Source: a bacterium
GTDB lineage: Bacteria > Hinthialibacterota > Hinthialibacteria > OLB16
Length of the DNA: 64,000 bases
Direction of reading: 5' to 3'
Assembly: GCA_022072055.1 (NCBI GenBank)
Contig: JAJVIK010000011.1
Coordinates: 184,597 to 248,596 of the forward strand
In this document: in pieces, positions 18,501 to 27,046 of the stretch
How positions within the stretch are numbered: position 1 is the first letter of the stretch
Layout: each line of letters begins with the position of its first letter
The notes under the pieces: generated by a model
Seen by the model: only the letters and a program-made list of their open reading frames with translations
What the model was told of the DNA's origin: nothing
Database searches by the model: none
Translations under genes and position numbers: made by a program

Positions 18501-19120
18501 TTGATTACGGAGGCGAGGAGAAGGACTCGCAGGAGTCCATGGCGGCGCTGGGCCGCGCCTTCGCCCTCGCAATGTTCGTCAACTATGGGATCATCGCCAC
18601 AATCTTCAATTCGGTGCTCCAGCCGGTTGTTGTCATGTCGGTGATCCCGCTCTCCCTGGTCGGCGTTCTGATCGGGTTGCTGATTCATGATGAACCGCTT
18701 GGTTTCATGGGCCTTCTTGGGGTGGTGGCCCTGGTGGGGATCGTGGTCAACAACTCCATCCTTGTCGTGGACTTTGTGAACATCGCCCGGAAGCGAGGAT
18801 GGAACCGCTGGCGCAGTCTGTTGTGGGGGGCCGGCTCTCGGGTCCGTCCGATCCTGTTGACCACCGGAACCACCATCGCGGGACTCTTCCCGATGCTCTT
18901 CGGACTCAAGGGGACTTCAAGTTTCCTGATGCCCCTGGCGATCTCGCTTGTATACGGCCTCGCCTTCGCCACCACACTCACCCTTGTGGTTGTTCCGCTC
19001 CTGATGGCCTACCTCGATGACCTCAAGGAGCACTTCGGTTTTCGGCTAGTGCGCGAGGAATACGACGAGAAGCTTCTCAACCAGGACTTCCGCCTCCATC
19101 CGTCCGCGCGCGAGGGTTGA
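15596..19120 (+). CDS. RND efflux pump, HAE1/AcrB type, with extra central membrane segments
   Basis: 1174 residues, compared with about 1050 for AcrB. Proton-driven export of small molecules across the inner membrane with the adjacent adaptor and TolC. N-terminal TM1 (NLLTGIVIVTGLVSAYLLP), first porter loop (YPRASADEVEKTI), TM2-6 with the proton-relay motif LGMLVDDGIVVCENVYRYRQ on TM4, second porter loop from about residue 680, and TM8-12 (LLGVVALVGIVVNNSILVVDFV and LLTTGTTIAGLFPML). Between TM6 and the second loop (about residues 500-670) there are more hydrophobic stretches than TM7 alone needs (LYPVSLFLTVVFAVAFPLL, VVYPALVLAGVLVCFATFVL, VVVPIMVVVGGFAFYTI). Substrate unknown. Stop TGA; the sugar transporter starts 35 bases on. 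Confidence 0.92.
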   Translation: MYGIPRFSVTQSVMTNLLTGIVIVTGLVSAYLLPRELFPMVSTDFVTVVTIYPRASADEVEKTITVLIEEEISDVRGIKTLRSTTVEGRSVVVLEVDPDIESSAKVERDVENEIDKILTDLPREAEEPVVREFVFDFPIINVSVSGAASEKELKLVAEGIQDHLKRVPGISDVSISGEREEELWAEIDPNRLYGYGLTLEDVRLAIQMGGIDLAGGVARATGREFIVRTKMLYNDPEDLRRVVLKTDGAGGRVRIADIADVRDTFEEAVVIGRAEGERCINLEVKQRPGGDSIRLVDAVKATLRDEIEPTLPYGVRVGLNRDISFMVRERLELLTSNGLMGLVLCLLLLRMFLNSRMALMTALGIPFALMATLALMSFTDISLNMISMFALIMVLGMLVDDGIVVCENVYRYRQMGIDPITASIKGAGEVFWSVVGAVSTTVAAFLPILYMTGIMGKFCRPIPIVISIALVASLFEALMVLPVHLAEWGKPRDWTRLTRFNGPFLKAYHKGGLGRISQSPALLRPLLYPVSLFLTVVFAVAFPLLQSLVLFMRGAQWVGRTFDSSAVSPNQWFPRFMRTYYRTLNRCLRNRYAILVALLGIIGVVGISLGIDSTPVDPTPRVVYPALVLAGVLVCFATFVLCLHNRLFHVVVPIMVVVGGFAFYTIEHMRFQLFKNDDFSFFLINVEMPPGTRLEATEKAMEDVEQYVMAKPREYVDSIVTRVGMIEEEGGVMNMGSHKGQVWVDLTEVDERPGISAQQILDDFRDHFPPIAGVSSVQFFVDQGGPPLGSPVTFRVMGEDYAALLAVSEEVQAYLRTRPGVLDIKDDFEWGKEEFRIDVDEKKAADLGLEVVDVAREVRSAFAGGLATTFVRGKEDVEIYVKFPESYRVSPQNIHLMKFRNKTGGLVPFGSVASVMYGQSYSVINRWNQKRAVTVTADVDEKNITSREINQELRERYGYTHKTDPKVTFDYGGEEKDSQESMAALGRAFALAMFVNYGIIATIFNSVLQPVVVMSVIPLSLVGVLIGLLIHDEPLGFMGLLGVVALVGIVVNNSILVVDFVNIARKRGWNRWRSLLWGAGSRVRPILLTTGTTIAGLFPMLFGLKGTSSFLMPLAISLVYGLAFATTLTLVVVPLLMAYLDDLKEHFGFRLVREEYDEKLLNQDFRLHPSAREG

Positions 19121-19155
19121 TCCGGGCCGGGACTGTTCTTTAATCTACTGTCCCG

Positions 19156-20034
19156 ATGAAACGCGCCACTCAGGAAACCCTATACGCCTACGGCTTCCTC
19201 GCCTTTCCTCTCATTATCATCGCTTTCTTCGTTCTCTTGCCCTCGCTCGGAAGCATTCTGCTCAGCTTCTTTCACTATGACGGCTCCAGCACGGTTCCTC
19301 CTCGTTTCCTCGGACTGGACAATTACAAGCTGCTTTTCTTTTCGGAGCCGCTTTTCTGGGGAACAGTCCGAAACACCTTTGCTTTCGCGCTCTCGGTGGT
19401 TCCGCTGACTGTTGGACTAGGATTCCTATTCGCCCTCCCTCTGAATGCCGACTGGTTTGTCGGACGGCATCTTGTGCGGTTGTTGTTCTTCCTGCCCAGC
19501 GTGGTTTCGATTGTCGCCATCGGGTTTGTGTGGCAATGGATTTTCAACCCCTCCTTTGGGCTGTTGAACGGCCTGATGGATGCCTTGGGGTTGCCGCCGC
19601 AGCCCTGGCTTGGCCATCCGCGTTGGGCTATGCCATGCGTGGTGCTGATCGCGGCGTGGCATGGGCTGGGTTTTTCGGTGATCCTGTACTCCGCCGCCCT
19701 GCAGAACATCCCGGCGGACCTGTACGAGGCCGCGGGCCTGGATGGGGCCACCGCTTGGCAGCAAGCGGTCCATGTCACCTGGCCGCTGGTGGCCCCCACC
19801 ACCCTGTTCCTGTTCATCACCGGCCTGATCGCGGCCTTCCAAGTCTTCGATTTGGTCTACATCATGACCGCCGGGGGGCCCGCCAACGCCACCAATGTCC
19901 TCAACAACCTGCTCTATCGAAAATTCATCGAGAATGATCTCGGGGTGGCGGCCGCGATCTCGGTCGCGATCTTCGGCATCATTCTCCTGATCACCCTCGC
20001 GCAAGCCAAACTGATCCGAACCAGCCACCCATGA
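19156..20034 (+). CDS. Sugar ABC transporter permease, MalF/UgpA type
   Basis: 292 residues with six predicted membrane helices. Belongs to binding-protein-dependent transport permeases of the carbohydrate uptake-1 group. The EAA loop that contacts the ATPase is seen as YEAAGLDGATAWQQAVHVTWP around residues 193-213. It forms a heterodimer with the next permease, whose ATG overlaps its stop by 4 bases. Begins 35 bases after the RND pump. Direction is import of a sugar or sugar-like solute captured by the solute-binding protein two genes further on; the substrate cannot be told from sequence. Confidence 0.92.
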   Translation: MKRATQETLYAYGFLAFPLIIIAFFVLLPSLGSILLSFFHYDGSSTVPPRFLGLDNYKLLFFSEPLFWGTVRNTFAFALSVVPLTVGLGFLFALPLNADWFVGRHLVRLLFFLPSVVSIVAIGFVWQWIFNPSFGLLNGLMDALGLPPQPWLGHPRWAMPCVVLIAAWHGLGFSVILYSAALQNIPADLYEAAGLDGATAWQQAVHVTWPLVAPTTLFLFITGLIAAFQVFDLVYIMTAGGPANATNVLNNLLYRKFIENDLGVAAAISVAIFGIILLITLAQAKLIRTSHP

Positions 20035-20867
20035 AACGAACCGGTCCCGATCCGCTCACCAAGGCGATCATCCACCTTCTCTGCTATGGATTAGCGCTCA
20101 CCATGCTGGTCCCGTTCCTATGGATGCTTTCGGCCTCCCTCAAGACCAACCAAGAGGTGTTCCTGTGGCCACCGACCCTCATCCCGCGCTCATGGGAGTT
20201 CAAGAACTATGCCCTCGCCTGGGAGGTGGCCCACATCGGGCGCTACTTCATGAACAGTCTGATTGTGACCGCGGTGGTGACCACTTTCTCCCTGTTCTTC
20301 AACACTCTCGCCGGTTACTGCTTCGCCAAACTCCGTTTCCCGGGAAAGAACCGTGTGTTCCTCGGCGTGATCGCCACGATGATGCTGCCCCAGCAGGTGG
20401 CCATCATCTTCGCCTATTTGTTCATCGTGCGCCTCGGCTACGCCGGGACTTATCAGTGCCTGATCCTGCCCGGGCTGGCCGGCGCCTTCGGGATCTTCTA
20501 CATGCGACAGTCCATCCAGGCCGTGCCGGATGACTTGATAGACGCCGCGCGCGTGGATGGCCTTACCCCCTTCGAAATCTTCCTGTGGGTGGTCCTCCCA
20601 TTGATTCGCCCGGCGCTCTCCGCGCTAGGAATCCTCACCTTCCTTGGCTCATGGAACTCGTTTTTCTGGCCGCTGATCGTGGTGGACTCCGCGGAGCTCA
20701 AGACCCTCCCGCTGGCGGTGGCGGACCTTTCGGCGGCTCAGGTGGTTCAGTCTTGGCCAATCCTCATGGCCGCCGCCACCTTGATCATCACCCCCAGCCT
20801 GCTTGTGTTCTTGATCTTCCAGCGCCAGTTCATCCGCGGCATCGCCATGACCGGACTCAAGGGCTGA
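20031..20867 (+). CDS. Sugar ABC transporter permease, MalG/UgpE type
   Basis: 278 residues, six membrane helices (ALTMLVPFLWMLSASLKTN at the start is the standard MalG-type first helix with the SLKTN hinge). The EAA loop appears as IDAARVDGLTPFEIFLWVVLP near residue 170-190. Second membrane subunit of the importer, coupled to the first permease by a 4-base overlap and one base away from the solute-binding protein. No cognate ATP-binding gene is present here, so the pump is likely to borrow an MsmK/UgpC-type ATPase encoded elsewhere, as is known for other carbohydrate transporters. Confidence 0.92.
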   Translation: MKRTGPDPLTKAIIHLLCYGLALTMLVPFLWMLSASLKTNQEVFLWPPTLIPRSWEFKNYALAWEVAHIGRYFMNSLIVTAVVTTFSLFFNTLAGYCFAKLRFPGKNRVFLGVIATMMLPQQVAIIFAYLFIVRLGYAGTYQCLILPGLAGAFGIFYMRQSIQAVPDDLIDAARVDGLTPFEIFLWVVLPLIRPALSALGILTFLGSWNSFFWPLIVVDSAELKTLPLAVADLSAAQVVQSWPILMAAATLIITPSLLVFLIFQRQFIRGIAMTGLKG

Positions 20868-20868
20868 C

Positions 20869-22320
20869 ATGCGCAATTCCACCCTGCTCCTCCTCACGAT
20901 CGTAGTCCTGGTACTGTTGCTGCTTTTCGTGCCGGTCCGGCCCCCCGAGGAGCGCGTTGAAGGCTCCGAGACCTCCGAATCCCCCTCCGACAAGGACCGG
21001 GAGATCAGCATCCTGGTTTCGATCTGGGGCATGCCCTGGGAGGATGCGCTCTTCAAGGATTACTACTGTCGCGAATTCGAGCGTCTGCATCCCAATGTCC
21101 GCGTGCGCTTCATCCGCCTAGCGGGGGACATGGTCAGCAAGTACATGCTCTGGCACATCCGGGGAGACGGCACCGGAGCGGATGTCTTGCGCCAACACAC
21201 CGGGTCCTACCTTCGCCTGGTGGACGCCGGGGTGAACGAGCCGCTGGACGGGTACATCAACCACCCGGAAACCGGCATCGACGACCTCAACGACTACATC
21301 CCGGAAACCCTCGAGGCGATGACTGTGAATGGCAGGCTGTATGGCCTCCCAGCCGATCTCAACACCGTGTGCCTCCTGTATAACAAGGACCTTTTCGACG
21401 CCTACAACCGCGAACACACCGATTCTCCAATCAGCTACCCGACCAATGACTGGACCTGGGAGGACCTCCGCCGCGCCGCGAAGGCGTTGACTGTGCGCAA
21501 GGGCGCTCGAACGGAGATCTACGGGTTCGATTTCATGCGCAGCAGCGGCGAATTCAACGCCTTTCTCCTCCAGGCCGGGGGAAGGATTTGGAACGAGGAC
21601 AAGACGAGGACGCTGATTGATTCGCCGGAGGCCCTCGAGGTGATCCGCTTCTGGAAGGACCTCACCACCGAACTTCAGATCGCCCGTCCAAGCGCCATGC
21701 GCGACACCGCCATGGGACCCGACAAGTTCTTCCAGTTCGGAAAAACCGCGATGCTGATCGACGGCACCTGGAGGCTGCCGGACGTGCTCCTCCAGGCGCC
21801 GGGGATGCGCTTCGGGGCGGTTTGTATGCCGCGACACCGTCGAGCGGTTTCGGTGGGGGGAAGCACTCTCTGGGCGATCAGTTCGGATTCACGTAACAAG
21901 GAAGTGGCCTGGGAATTCATCAAGTTCGTGAACTCACCCGAAAACCTCCACAAATATTGGGACATGCTCTGGGTCGCGCCCCCCTCGCGCCTTTCGGTTC
22001 TGTTCAGCGAAAAGTTCAAATTCACCTCGGGTCTCGCGCGGAACGGGGAGGTCTTCATTCCGGGTTTTCCGAGGGAATCCTTTGAAGACCTGGCGGGATG
22101 GATGCTCGAGGCGCTTTCGGTCAACCCCGAAACCGGGAAGCGGCGGGTCACCTTGGAGGACGCCTCCAGGTACGGCGAACTCTATGCCCGACGCCTTCAG
22201 GTGGCTCTGGACCGGATCTTTCTCCCGGAATCAACCTATGATCCGGAAACCGAGCTCCGCAGGTGCGCTGAGGACATCAACCTGGAAATCTCACAAAAGC
22301 TCAGAGCGCGTGGAGACTGA
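20869..22320 (+). CDS. Extracellular sugar-binding protein of ABC importer
   Basis: 483 residues. A strongly hydrophobic N-terminus (LLLLTIVVLVLLLLFVPV) without lipobox Cys indicates a signal anchor or signal peptide into the periplasm. Family 1 solute-binding protein: ISILVSIWG at the start of the mature protein, DVLRQHTGSYLRLVDAGV, YGLPADLNTVCLLYNKDLF, then WTWEDLRRAAKAL and the lobe II signature AWEFIKFVNSPENLHKYWDM. It captures the substrate and delivers it to the two permeases encoded just upstream. Longer than the usual 420-440 residues, with extra length at the C-terminus (VALDRIFLPESTYDPETE...). Confidence 0.9.
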   Translation: MRNSTLLLLTIVVLVLLLLFVPVRPPEERVEGSETSESPSDKDREISILVSIWGMPWEDALFKDYYCREFERLHPNVRVRFIRLAGDMVSKYMLWHIRGDGTGADVLRQHTGSYLRLVDAGVNEPLDGYINHPETGIDDLNDYIPETLEAMTVNGRLYGLPADLNTVCLLYNKDLFDAYNREHTDSPISYPTNDWTWEDLRRAAKALTVRKGARTEIYGFDFMRSSGEFNAFLLQAGGRIWNEDKTRTLIDSPEALEVIRFWKDLTTELQIARPSAMRDTAMGPDKFFQFGKTAMLIDGTWRLPDVLLQAPGMRFGAVCMPRHRRAVSVGGSTLWAISSDSRNKEVAWEFIKFVNSPENLHKYWDMLWVAPPSRLSVLFSEKFKFTSGLARNGEVFIPGFPRESFEDLAGWMLEALSVNPETGKRRVTLEDASRYGELYARRLQVALDRIFLPESTYDPETELRRCAEDINLEISQKLRARGD

Positions 22321-22420
22321 TTCTTCCCTCCCCGCCGTTGCCAGCGCCCGGAATCTGTGCAAAATCAGCGCGCGCGACCGAACAAGGGCGCACATTCCAT
22401 CCAAGGCGGAGGAACAAGCG

Positions 22421-23467
22421 ATGTCGGCGGTTGAAGGAAAAGGTTTATACCGGCGCGACCTGCTCAAAGGGGTTGCCGGAGGGATGGCGGCGGCGGTGGT
22501 CGCTCCGAATATTCTGACTGCACACGCGAAGGACGCCGAAATGAACGGAAAGATTCTGGGCGAGGGTGCACACAAGTACGAATTGGTTCCGGGTTGGGGA
22601 CAGCTCCCGGACGGCAAGGCCTACGGCTACACGCACGGCGTGGCGGTGGACTCCCAGGGGCGCGTGATCATCCATCACACCGGCAAGGATTCGGTCACGA
22701 TCTTCGACCCCGAGGGCAAGTTCATCAAGTCTTGGGGCTCCGAGTTTGAGGGGGGCGCGCATGGCCTGCAGCTGAGCAGGGAGGGCAACGTGGAGTTCCT
22801 GTACCTGGCCGACACCAAACGCCGGATCGTGGTCAAGACGACTCTCGACGGCGCAACGGTCTGGACCTTGGAATATCCCAAGGACTCCGGGGTCTATGAA
22901 AGCGTGGAGAAATACTGCCCCACGAACGTGGCCATCGCCCCGAACGGCGACTTCTATGTGGCGGACGGGTATGGTTCGAGCTACATCCACCAGTACAACT
23001 CCAAGGCGGAGTACATCCGCACATGGGGCGGTCCGGGGGCCGAGCAGGGAAAGATGAAGTGCCCGCACGGCATCGCGGTGGACACGCGCGGGGCGGAGCC
23101 CAAAGTCCTGGTCGCCGACCGCGCCAATGTGCGCCTCCAATACTTCACCCTCGACGGCAAACCGCTCTCGATGGTCACCGAGGAGCTCCGCCACCCCTGC
23201 CACTTTGACCAGCGCAACGGGGACCTGCTGATCCCCGATCTGCATGGTCGGGTCACGATTTTCGACAAGAACGACAAACTCATCGCCCATTTGGGCGACA
23301 ACCCGGGAATTCAGACTGTCAAGGGCTATCCGAACCTGCCGCATGAGGAGCGGATTCCGGGCAAGTTCATCTCACCGCACTCGGCTTGCTGGGATCACGA
23401 CGGGAACATCTATGTGGTGGAGTGGGTGAATGACGGGCGCATCACGAAGCTCCGTCATGTCGCCTAA
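22421..23467 (+). CDS. Tat-exported NHL-repeat (six-bladed beta-propeller) protein
   Basis: 348 residues from ATG 22421, with GGAGG 8 bases upstream; the open frame extends further 5' but over the previous gene. The twin-arginine signal YRRDLLKGVAGGMAAAVVAP indicates export folded through the Tat system. The body is a chain of NHL-like repeats: THGVAVDSQGRVIIHH, PTNVAIAPNGDFYVADG, PHGIAVDTRGAEPKVLVAD, ending with CWDHDGNIYVVEW. Such propellers act as lyases, peptidyl-amidating-type enzymes or binding scaffolds. Next to a sugar importer and immediately before an epimerase (next ATG follows the TAA directly), it may act on an external carbohydrate; catalytic assignment is not possible. Confidence 0.85.
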   Translation: MSAVEGKGLYRRDLLKGVAGGMAAAVVAPNILTAHAKDAEMNGKILGEGAHKYELVPGWGQLPDGKAYGYTHGVAVDSQGRVIIHHTGKDSVTIFDPEGKFIKSWGSEFEGGAHGLQLSREGNVEFLYLADTKRRIVVKTTLDGATVWTLEYPKDSGVYESVEKYCPTNVAIAPNGDFYVADGYGSSYIHQYNSKAEYIRTWGGPGAEQGKMKCPHGIAVDTRGAEPKVLVADRANVRLQYFTLDGKPLSMVTEELRHPCHFDQRNGDLLIPDLHGRVTIFDKNDKLIAHLGDNPGIQTVKGYPNLPHEERIPGKFISPHSACWDHDGNIYVVEWVNDGRITKLRHVA

Positions 23468-24460
23468 ATGAAAGTCTGCGTTGTCGGGGGAACCGGCAAC
23501 ATCAGCGCGAGCGTGGTTCGTGAGCTCCTCGCGCTGGGACATGAAGTGGTCTGCTTCAACCGGGGGACCTCGCGTCCCCCGGTCTCCGGAGCGCGGGTGA
23601 TTCGTGGCGACCGGATGGATCGAGGCGCCTTCGAGGAGCGAATGCGGGCGGAGAAGTTCGACGCCGCGTTTGATTTTATTTGCTTCACCCGAGAGGACGC
23701 CGAAAGCAGCCTGCGGGCATTTCGGGGAGTCGGACACCTCATCCATTGCTCCACGGTCTGCACCTACGGTGTGGACTATGATTGGCTCCCGGTTACCGAA
23801 GACCACCCGCTCCGGCCGATTAGTGACTACGGTCGCAACAAGGTCGAGGCCGATCATGTGCACCTCGAAGCCTTTCACCGCGAGGGTTTCCCGGTCACTA
23901 TCATCAAGCCTTCTTCAACCTACGGTCCCATCATGGGGTGCCTGCGCCAGGTCGCATGGGACTTCTCCTGGATCGACCGAGTGCGCAAGGGTAAGCCGAT
24001 TCTGATCTGTGGGGATGGACGCGCCATTCACCAGTTCCTGCATGTGGATGACGCCGCCCTTGGATTTGCTCATGTCCTCGGCAAGTCCCACACGCTTGGA
24101 CAAACCTACAACCTGGTTCGCAAGGGCTTTATGAATTGGCGGGAATATCACCAGACCGCGATGAGGGTCCTGGGGCGGGAGGTGGAGATGGTCGGGGTGC
24201 CGCTGGAAGACTTGATCGCGCTGGATGTTCCCGAGGTGGGAATCTGTCGCGACATTTTTGCCCACAATTGCTACTACGGCTCCGAGCGGGTCTTTCGGGA
24301 TGTTCCGGAGTTTCAACCCAAGATTTCACTGGAGCGGGGGTTGGCGCAAACCATTGAGGCGCTGGATCGAGAGGGCCGAATTCCGGATTCCGACATGATG
24401 ACTTGGGAAGACAGGATTATCACCTCCCAGCGGCGTCTTCGGGACCTGCCGAGGGGTTGA
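23468..24460 (+). CDS. NAD-dependent epimerase/dehydratase, extended SDR type
   Basis: 330 residues. Rossmann N-terminus with nucleotide-binding VVGGTGNISASVVREL, and the SDR catalytic pair in STVCTYG and YGRNKVEAD (Tyr-x3-Lys). Residues around 170-205 (RVRKGKPILICGDGRAIHQFLHVDDAAL) are typical of sugar-nucleotide epimerases. It could change a hydroxyl stereocentre or reduce a keto group on a sugar or nucleotide sugar. ATG directly follows the stop of the NHL-repeat protein, so they are one operon together with the ABC importer. Its last 41 bases overlap the SGNH gene on the opposite strand. Confidence 0.88.
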   Translation: MKVCVVGGTGNISASVVRELLALGHEVVCFNRGTSRPPVSGARVIRGDRMDRGAFEERMRAEKFDAAFDFICFTREDAESSLRAFRGVGHLIHCSTVCTYGVDYDWLPVTEDHPLRPISDYGRNKVEADHVHLEAFHREGFPVTIIKPSSTYGPIMGCLRQVAWDFSWIDRVRKGKPILICGDGRAIHQFLHVDDAALGFAHVLGKSHTLGQTYNLVRKGFMNWREYHQTAMRVLGREVEMVGVPLEDLIALDVPEVGICRDIFAHNCYYGSERVFRDVPEFQPKISLERGLAQTIEALDREGRIPDSDMMTWEDRIITSQRRLRDLPRG

Positions 24461-25658
24461 GGAGACTCAAAACCGGAGTGGAGGTCGCGATGAAATCCGC
24501 CAAGGTGGCGTGCGTGGCCGCGTTTGGGTGTCCATCCCCAGGAATACTCCCTCGGTCAGCCGAGGAGGCATCCAGCCAGGGGAGCCCCTCCTCGGCAATC
24601 AAGTCTTGAACGTATTCCGGGACCCCCTGATCCATCCGCGCCTCATCCGGGAGCGTGACCTTTCCGATCGGCAACGCGATCACGATGAACGGAATCGAGC
24701 GCTCCCGGGTCCGACCGTTCATCTCGCGCAGGAACGCCCGTGTCAGGTCGATCTCCTTCCGGATGAGATCGGGAGGGTCCTCGGCAAGGTCTTCCTCGCC
24801 GACCACCCCTTTGAACACCAGGCGCCCCTTCTCAAGCTCAAAATGAGGATGCTTCCGGTTGGGGAACGAGGAGACGGCCTCCGATTCCCGTCCGTTCCAG
24901 GGAATCAGCCGAAGCCCTCCCCGCTGAAGGTCAGAGACCCACCCCCTTCGGATGAAGTTCCTCATCCGGTGATTGGGGATCCAGCCGTAGAGGACGAGTC
25001 TGGGAGGGTCTTGCTCGGTCAATTCATCTTGAAGCGCAAGGAAGGCGTGGACGGTTCCCCAACCGCTCACGGCACGGTTCCGGATCTTGAACTCATTCCA
25101 GTACTTCGTCCCTAGAACGTGAGGATAGCATTCACTGTCTTCCACACCCCACCCGAAGGAGAAAGAGCATCCCAGGCACACAATCCGACCCTTGGAGTCC
25201 AGGGGATCTGGAGTCACCCGGAAACCGCCGCCATCGATGGTATAGGTCACGGTTCGGTCGGGGAGAATGTGTCGGCCCACGGCCCCGGGGGCGTGGCGGT
25301 AGCCATATTGGAGGTCGAATCTCCAGATCCCGATCGAGGGTGGGAATAGTCGAATCCATGTCCGCTTCACTGTCTGGACCGGATCAAGGCCAAGGATCTC
25401 CAGGACGATCAGCGCAAGCAAGATTGAGCCCATGGTGGACCCCGCCGCCAGTGAGAGAGAGATCGGCGCAAAGTCCAATGTCAGACCCAGGACGATCAGG
25501 GCGCAACCCACGGCGGCCCAAAGCATTTCCATTCCACTCCACCCGGCGCCCTCTCTCGCCAGGACACGGAGTCCGGCGTGACAGAGGACGATCAATCCGA
25601 TCAGGGTCAGGGACGCTTGGAGCGCCAGTTTGCGCCCGTATGGATGGAGGAGGGTCAT
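24420..25658 (-). CDS. Membrane-anchored SGNH/GDSL-type hydrolase
   Basis: 412 residues. Three hydrophobic segments at the N-terminus (LQASLTLIGLIVLCHAGLRVL, LWAAVGCALIVLGLTL, LSLAAGSTMGSILLALIVLEIL) anchor it in the membrane. The soluble part carries a Ser-hydrolase block GCSFSFGWGVEDSECYP near residues 173-190, and a C-terminal GDGHPNAATHATLADFI that holds the Asp-x-x-His pair. Proteins with the same start of mature domain (LDLQYGYRHAPG, YTIDGGGFRV) are found next to exopolysaccharide and lipid modification genes, but that is family memory. Likely an esterase or acyltransferase. Its ATG overlaps the stop of the MFS gene by 4 bases, so they form a coupled pair on the minus strand. Confidence 0.78.
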   Translation of the reverse strand: MTLLHPYGRKLALQASLTLIGLIVLCHAGLRVLAREGAGWSGMEMLWAAVGCALIVLGLTLDFAPISLSLAAGSTMGSILLALIVLEILGLDPVQTVKRTWIRLFPPSIGIWRFDLQYGYRHAPGAVGRHILPDRTVTYTIDGGGFRVTPDPLDSKGRIVCLGCSFSFGWGVEDSECYPHVLGTKYWNEFKIRNRAVSGWGTVHAFLALQDELTEQDPPRLVLYGWIPNHRMRNFIRRGWVSDLQRGGLRLIPWNGRESEAVSSFPNRKHPHFELEKGRLVFKGVVGEEDLAEDPPDLIRKEIDLTRAFLREMNGRTRERSIPFIVIALPIGKVTLPDEARMDQGVPEYVQDLIAEEGLPWLDASSADRGSIPGDGHPNAATHATLADFIATSTPVLSLLNPSAGPEDAAGR

Positions 25659-26914
25659 TCACTTGGTCCCTCCAAGTCTTTCGCCTCGGTGGGTCCGACC
25701 CGCCTGCCCCACTCCACCCAGATCAGGAACAGACAGGAGGCGAGAATCAAACCGGTCGCGATCCAGGAGGCGGTTTGCACCGACTCCCGTTCCGCGATCC
25801 AGTAACCGGCATAGGGGCCGACGATTCCCCGGACCCCGGTGAAAAAGGTGTGCATGGCCATGTACTTGGTCGTGTCCGCCGGGGAGGAATAGCGGGTCAC
25901 CCACAGGCTCCAGGCCACGGACCCTCCCGCGTTGCCGATCCCGAGAAGAACGGACGCGAACACCAGCATCGGGATCGAGTGCGCGGTGAAGAAGAAGATT
26001 TGAAAACCTGCCAGGAACAGGTTGATCAGCAGACGGAGGGTGATGAAGTTCATTCGATCGAAAAGGCGCCCCATCGGGAGGACCGCAAGGACACGTGTCA
26101 CCTCTGGGACCACGCCGATCAAGAGCGCGGTCATTCCCGGGGACAGGGAAAAACCGTAGCGCTCCTGGGAGACATACTCGAAACGTTGGGGAACCATCGC
26201 AAGATTCGCCAGCCCGAACAAGAACCAGGAAATCAACATGGCCACAAAGGTGGAGTTTTCCCGCAAGACCTTGAAGTACGCGAAGGGATTGGGGAGCGGC
26301 TTGCGCGGGCCTCGCTCGGAAGGGATTTGCAGGGTGGCCATGGCCCCCGCGATAGTGAACAGGACCGTGAAGCAGATGACCCATGGAAATCGCTCGATGC
26401 CACCGTTCAAGAACCGTCCCCCAAGGGAGGTAAAGGCAACCCCCCCGAGCGCGGAAACCACGAGTGTGAGACCGTAAACCTGGCCGCGCACGGCATCGCG
26501 ATAGTTCTCGCGGTAGATCGCGGTGAGGAGTGGCACGCGCATCCCGAGAAGCATGGGTCCGAGGGTGGCCGCGGCCGCGTAGGTTGTGGGGTCATCCGTC
26601 AAAGCTCCCCAGCCGATGGCCATCGCAGCCAGGAACATCGGAAACGCAGCCTCCAGGCTGCGCCGACCGATGAGGGCGTGGGCATAGGTGGCGTAGAAGA
26701 CCGATAGCCCGAGGCCCAGCGAACTCCCGGCCGCGATCAACGATTTCTGAAGCGGAGTGCAGTTGAAGTAGTTGATCGCAACGAGTAGCGCGAATGTGGA
26801 CCCGAAGGAACTCGCGGCGCCATCCGCTCCACCGCGAATGAGGTCCCACGGCAAGGTCTGTCTTCCCCGTTCCGACATCCGGATCCACAAGCCAAAAAGA
26901 TATCTTGCGATCAT
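25655..26914 (-). CDS. MFS transporter
   Basis: 419 residues with about 12 hydrophobic helices. Major facilitator fold; a cytoplasmic loop between helices 2 and 3 is recognisable (IGRRSLEAAFPMFLA) and a second conserved loop in the C-terminal half (PMGRLFDRMNFITLRLLIN). The sequence is consistent with the sugar-/drug-transporter side of the superfamily, but the substrate is unknown. Upstream 132 bases separate it from the divergent pilT. The 4-base overlap with the following SGNH hydrolase means the two are coupled, which suggests that the MFS protein moves the substrate or product of that enzyme. Confidence 0.85.
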   Translation of the reverse strand: MIARYLFGLWIRMSERGRQTLPWDLIRGGADGAASSFGSTFALLVAINYFNCTPLQKSLIAAGSSLGLGLSVFYATYAHALIGRRSLEAAFPMFLAAMAIGWGALTDDPTTYAAAATLGPMLLGMRVPLLTAIYRENYRDAVRGQVYGLTLVVSALGGVAFTSLGGRFLNGGIERFPWVICFTVLFTIAGAMATLQIPSERGPRKPLPNPFAYFKVLRENSTFVAMLISWFLFGLANLAMVPQRFEYVSQERYGFSLSPGMTALLIGVVPEVTRVLAVLPMGRLFDRMNFITLRLLINLFLAGFQIFFFTAHSIPMLVFASVLLGIGNAGGSVAWSLWVTRYSSPADTTKYMAMHTFFTGVRGIVGPYAGYWIAERESVQTASWIATGLILASCLFLIWVEWGRRVGPTEAKDLEGPSE

Positions 26915-27046
26915 GGGCGCACCCCGACGGAAACTATGCTAAAGTATTGAGTTTGGGGAGGGCGCGGCGATCACTAAGGGTCAGCCGCATACCGGCTAGC
27001 GAGAAAGACTCGGATTTTGTAACCTGTTTGTCGAAAGGGAACTGGA

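Noticed and set aside
16637-18688. 683-codon minus-strand open frame opposite the RND pump
   Set aside because: Antisense shadow of a real gene; composition is His/Arg/Glu-rich with no recognisable fold.
25340-26707. 455-codon plus-strand open frame opposite the MFS and SGNH genes
   Set aside because: Shadow frame; Gly/Arg/Pro-rich, no domain, both genes on the other strand have clear family matches.
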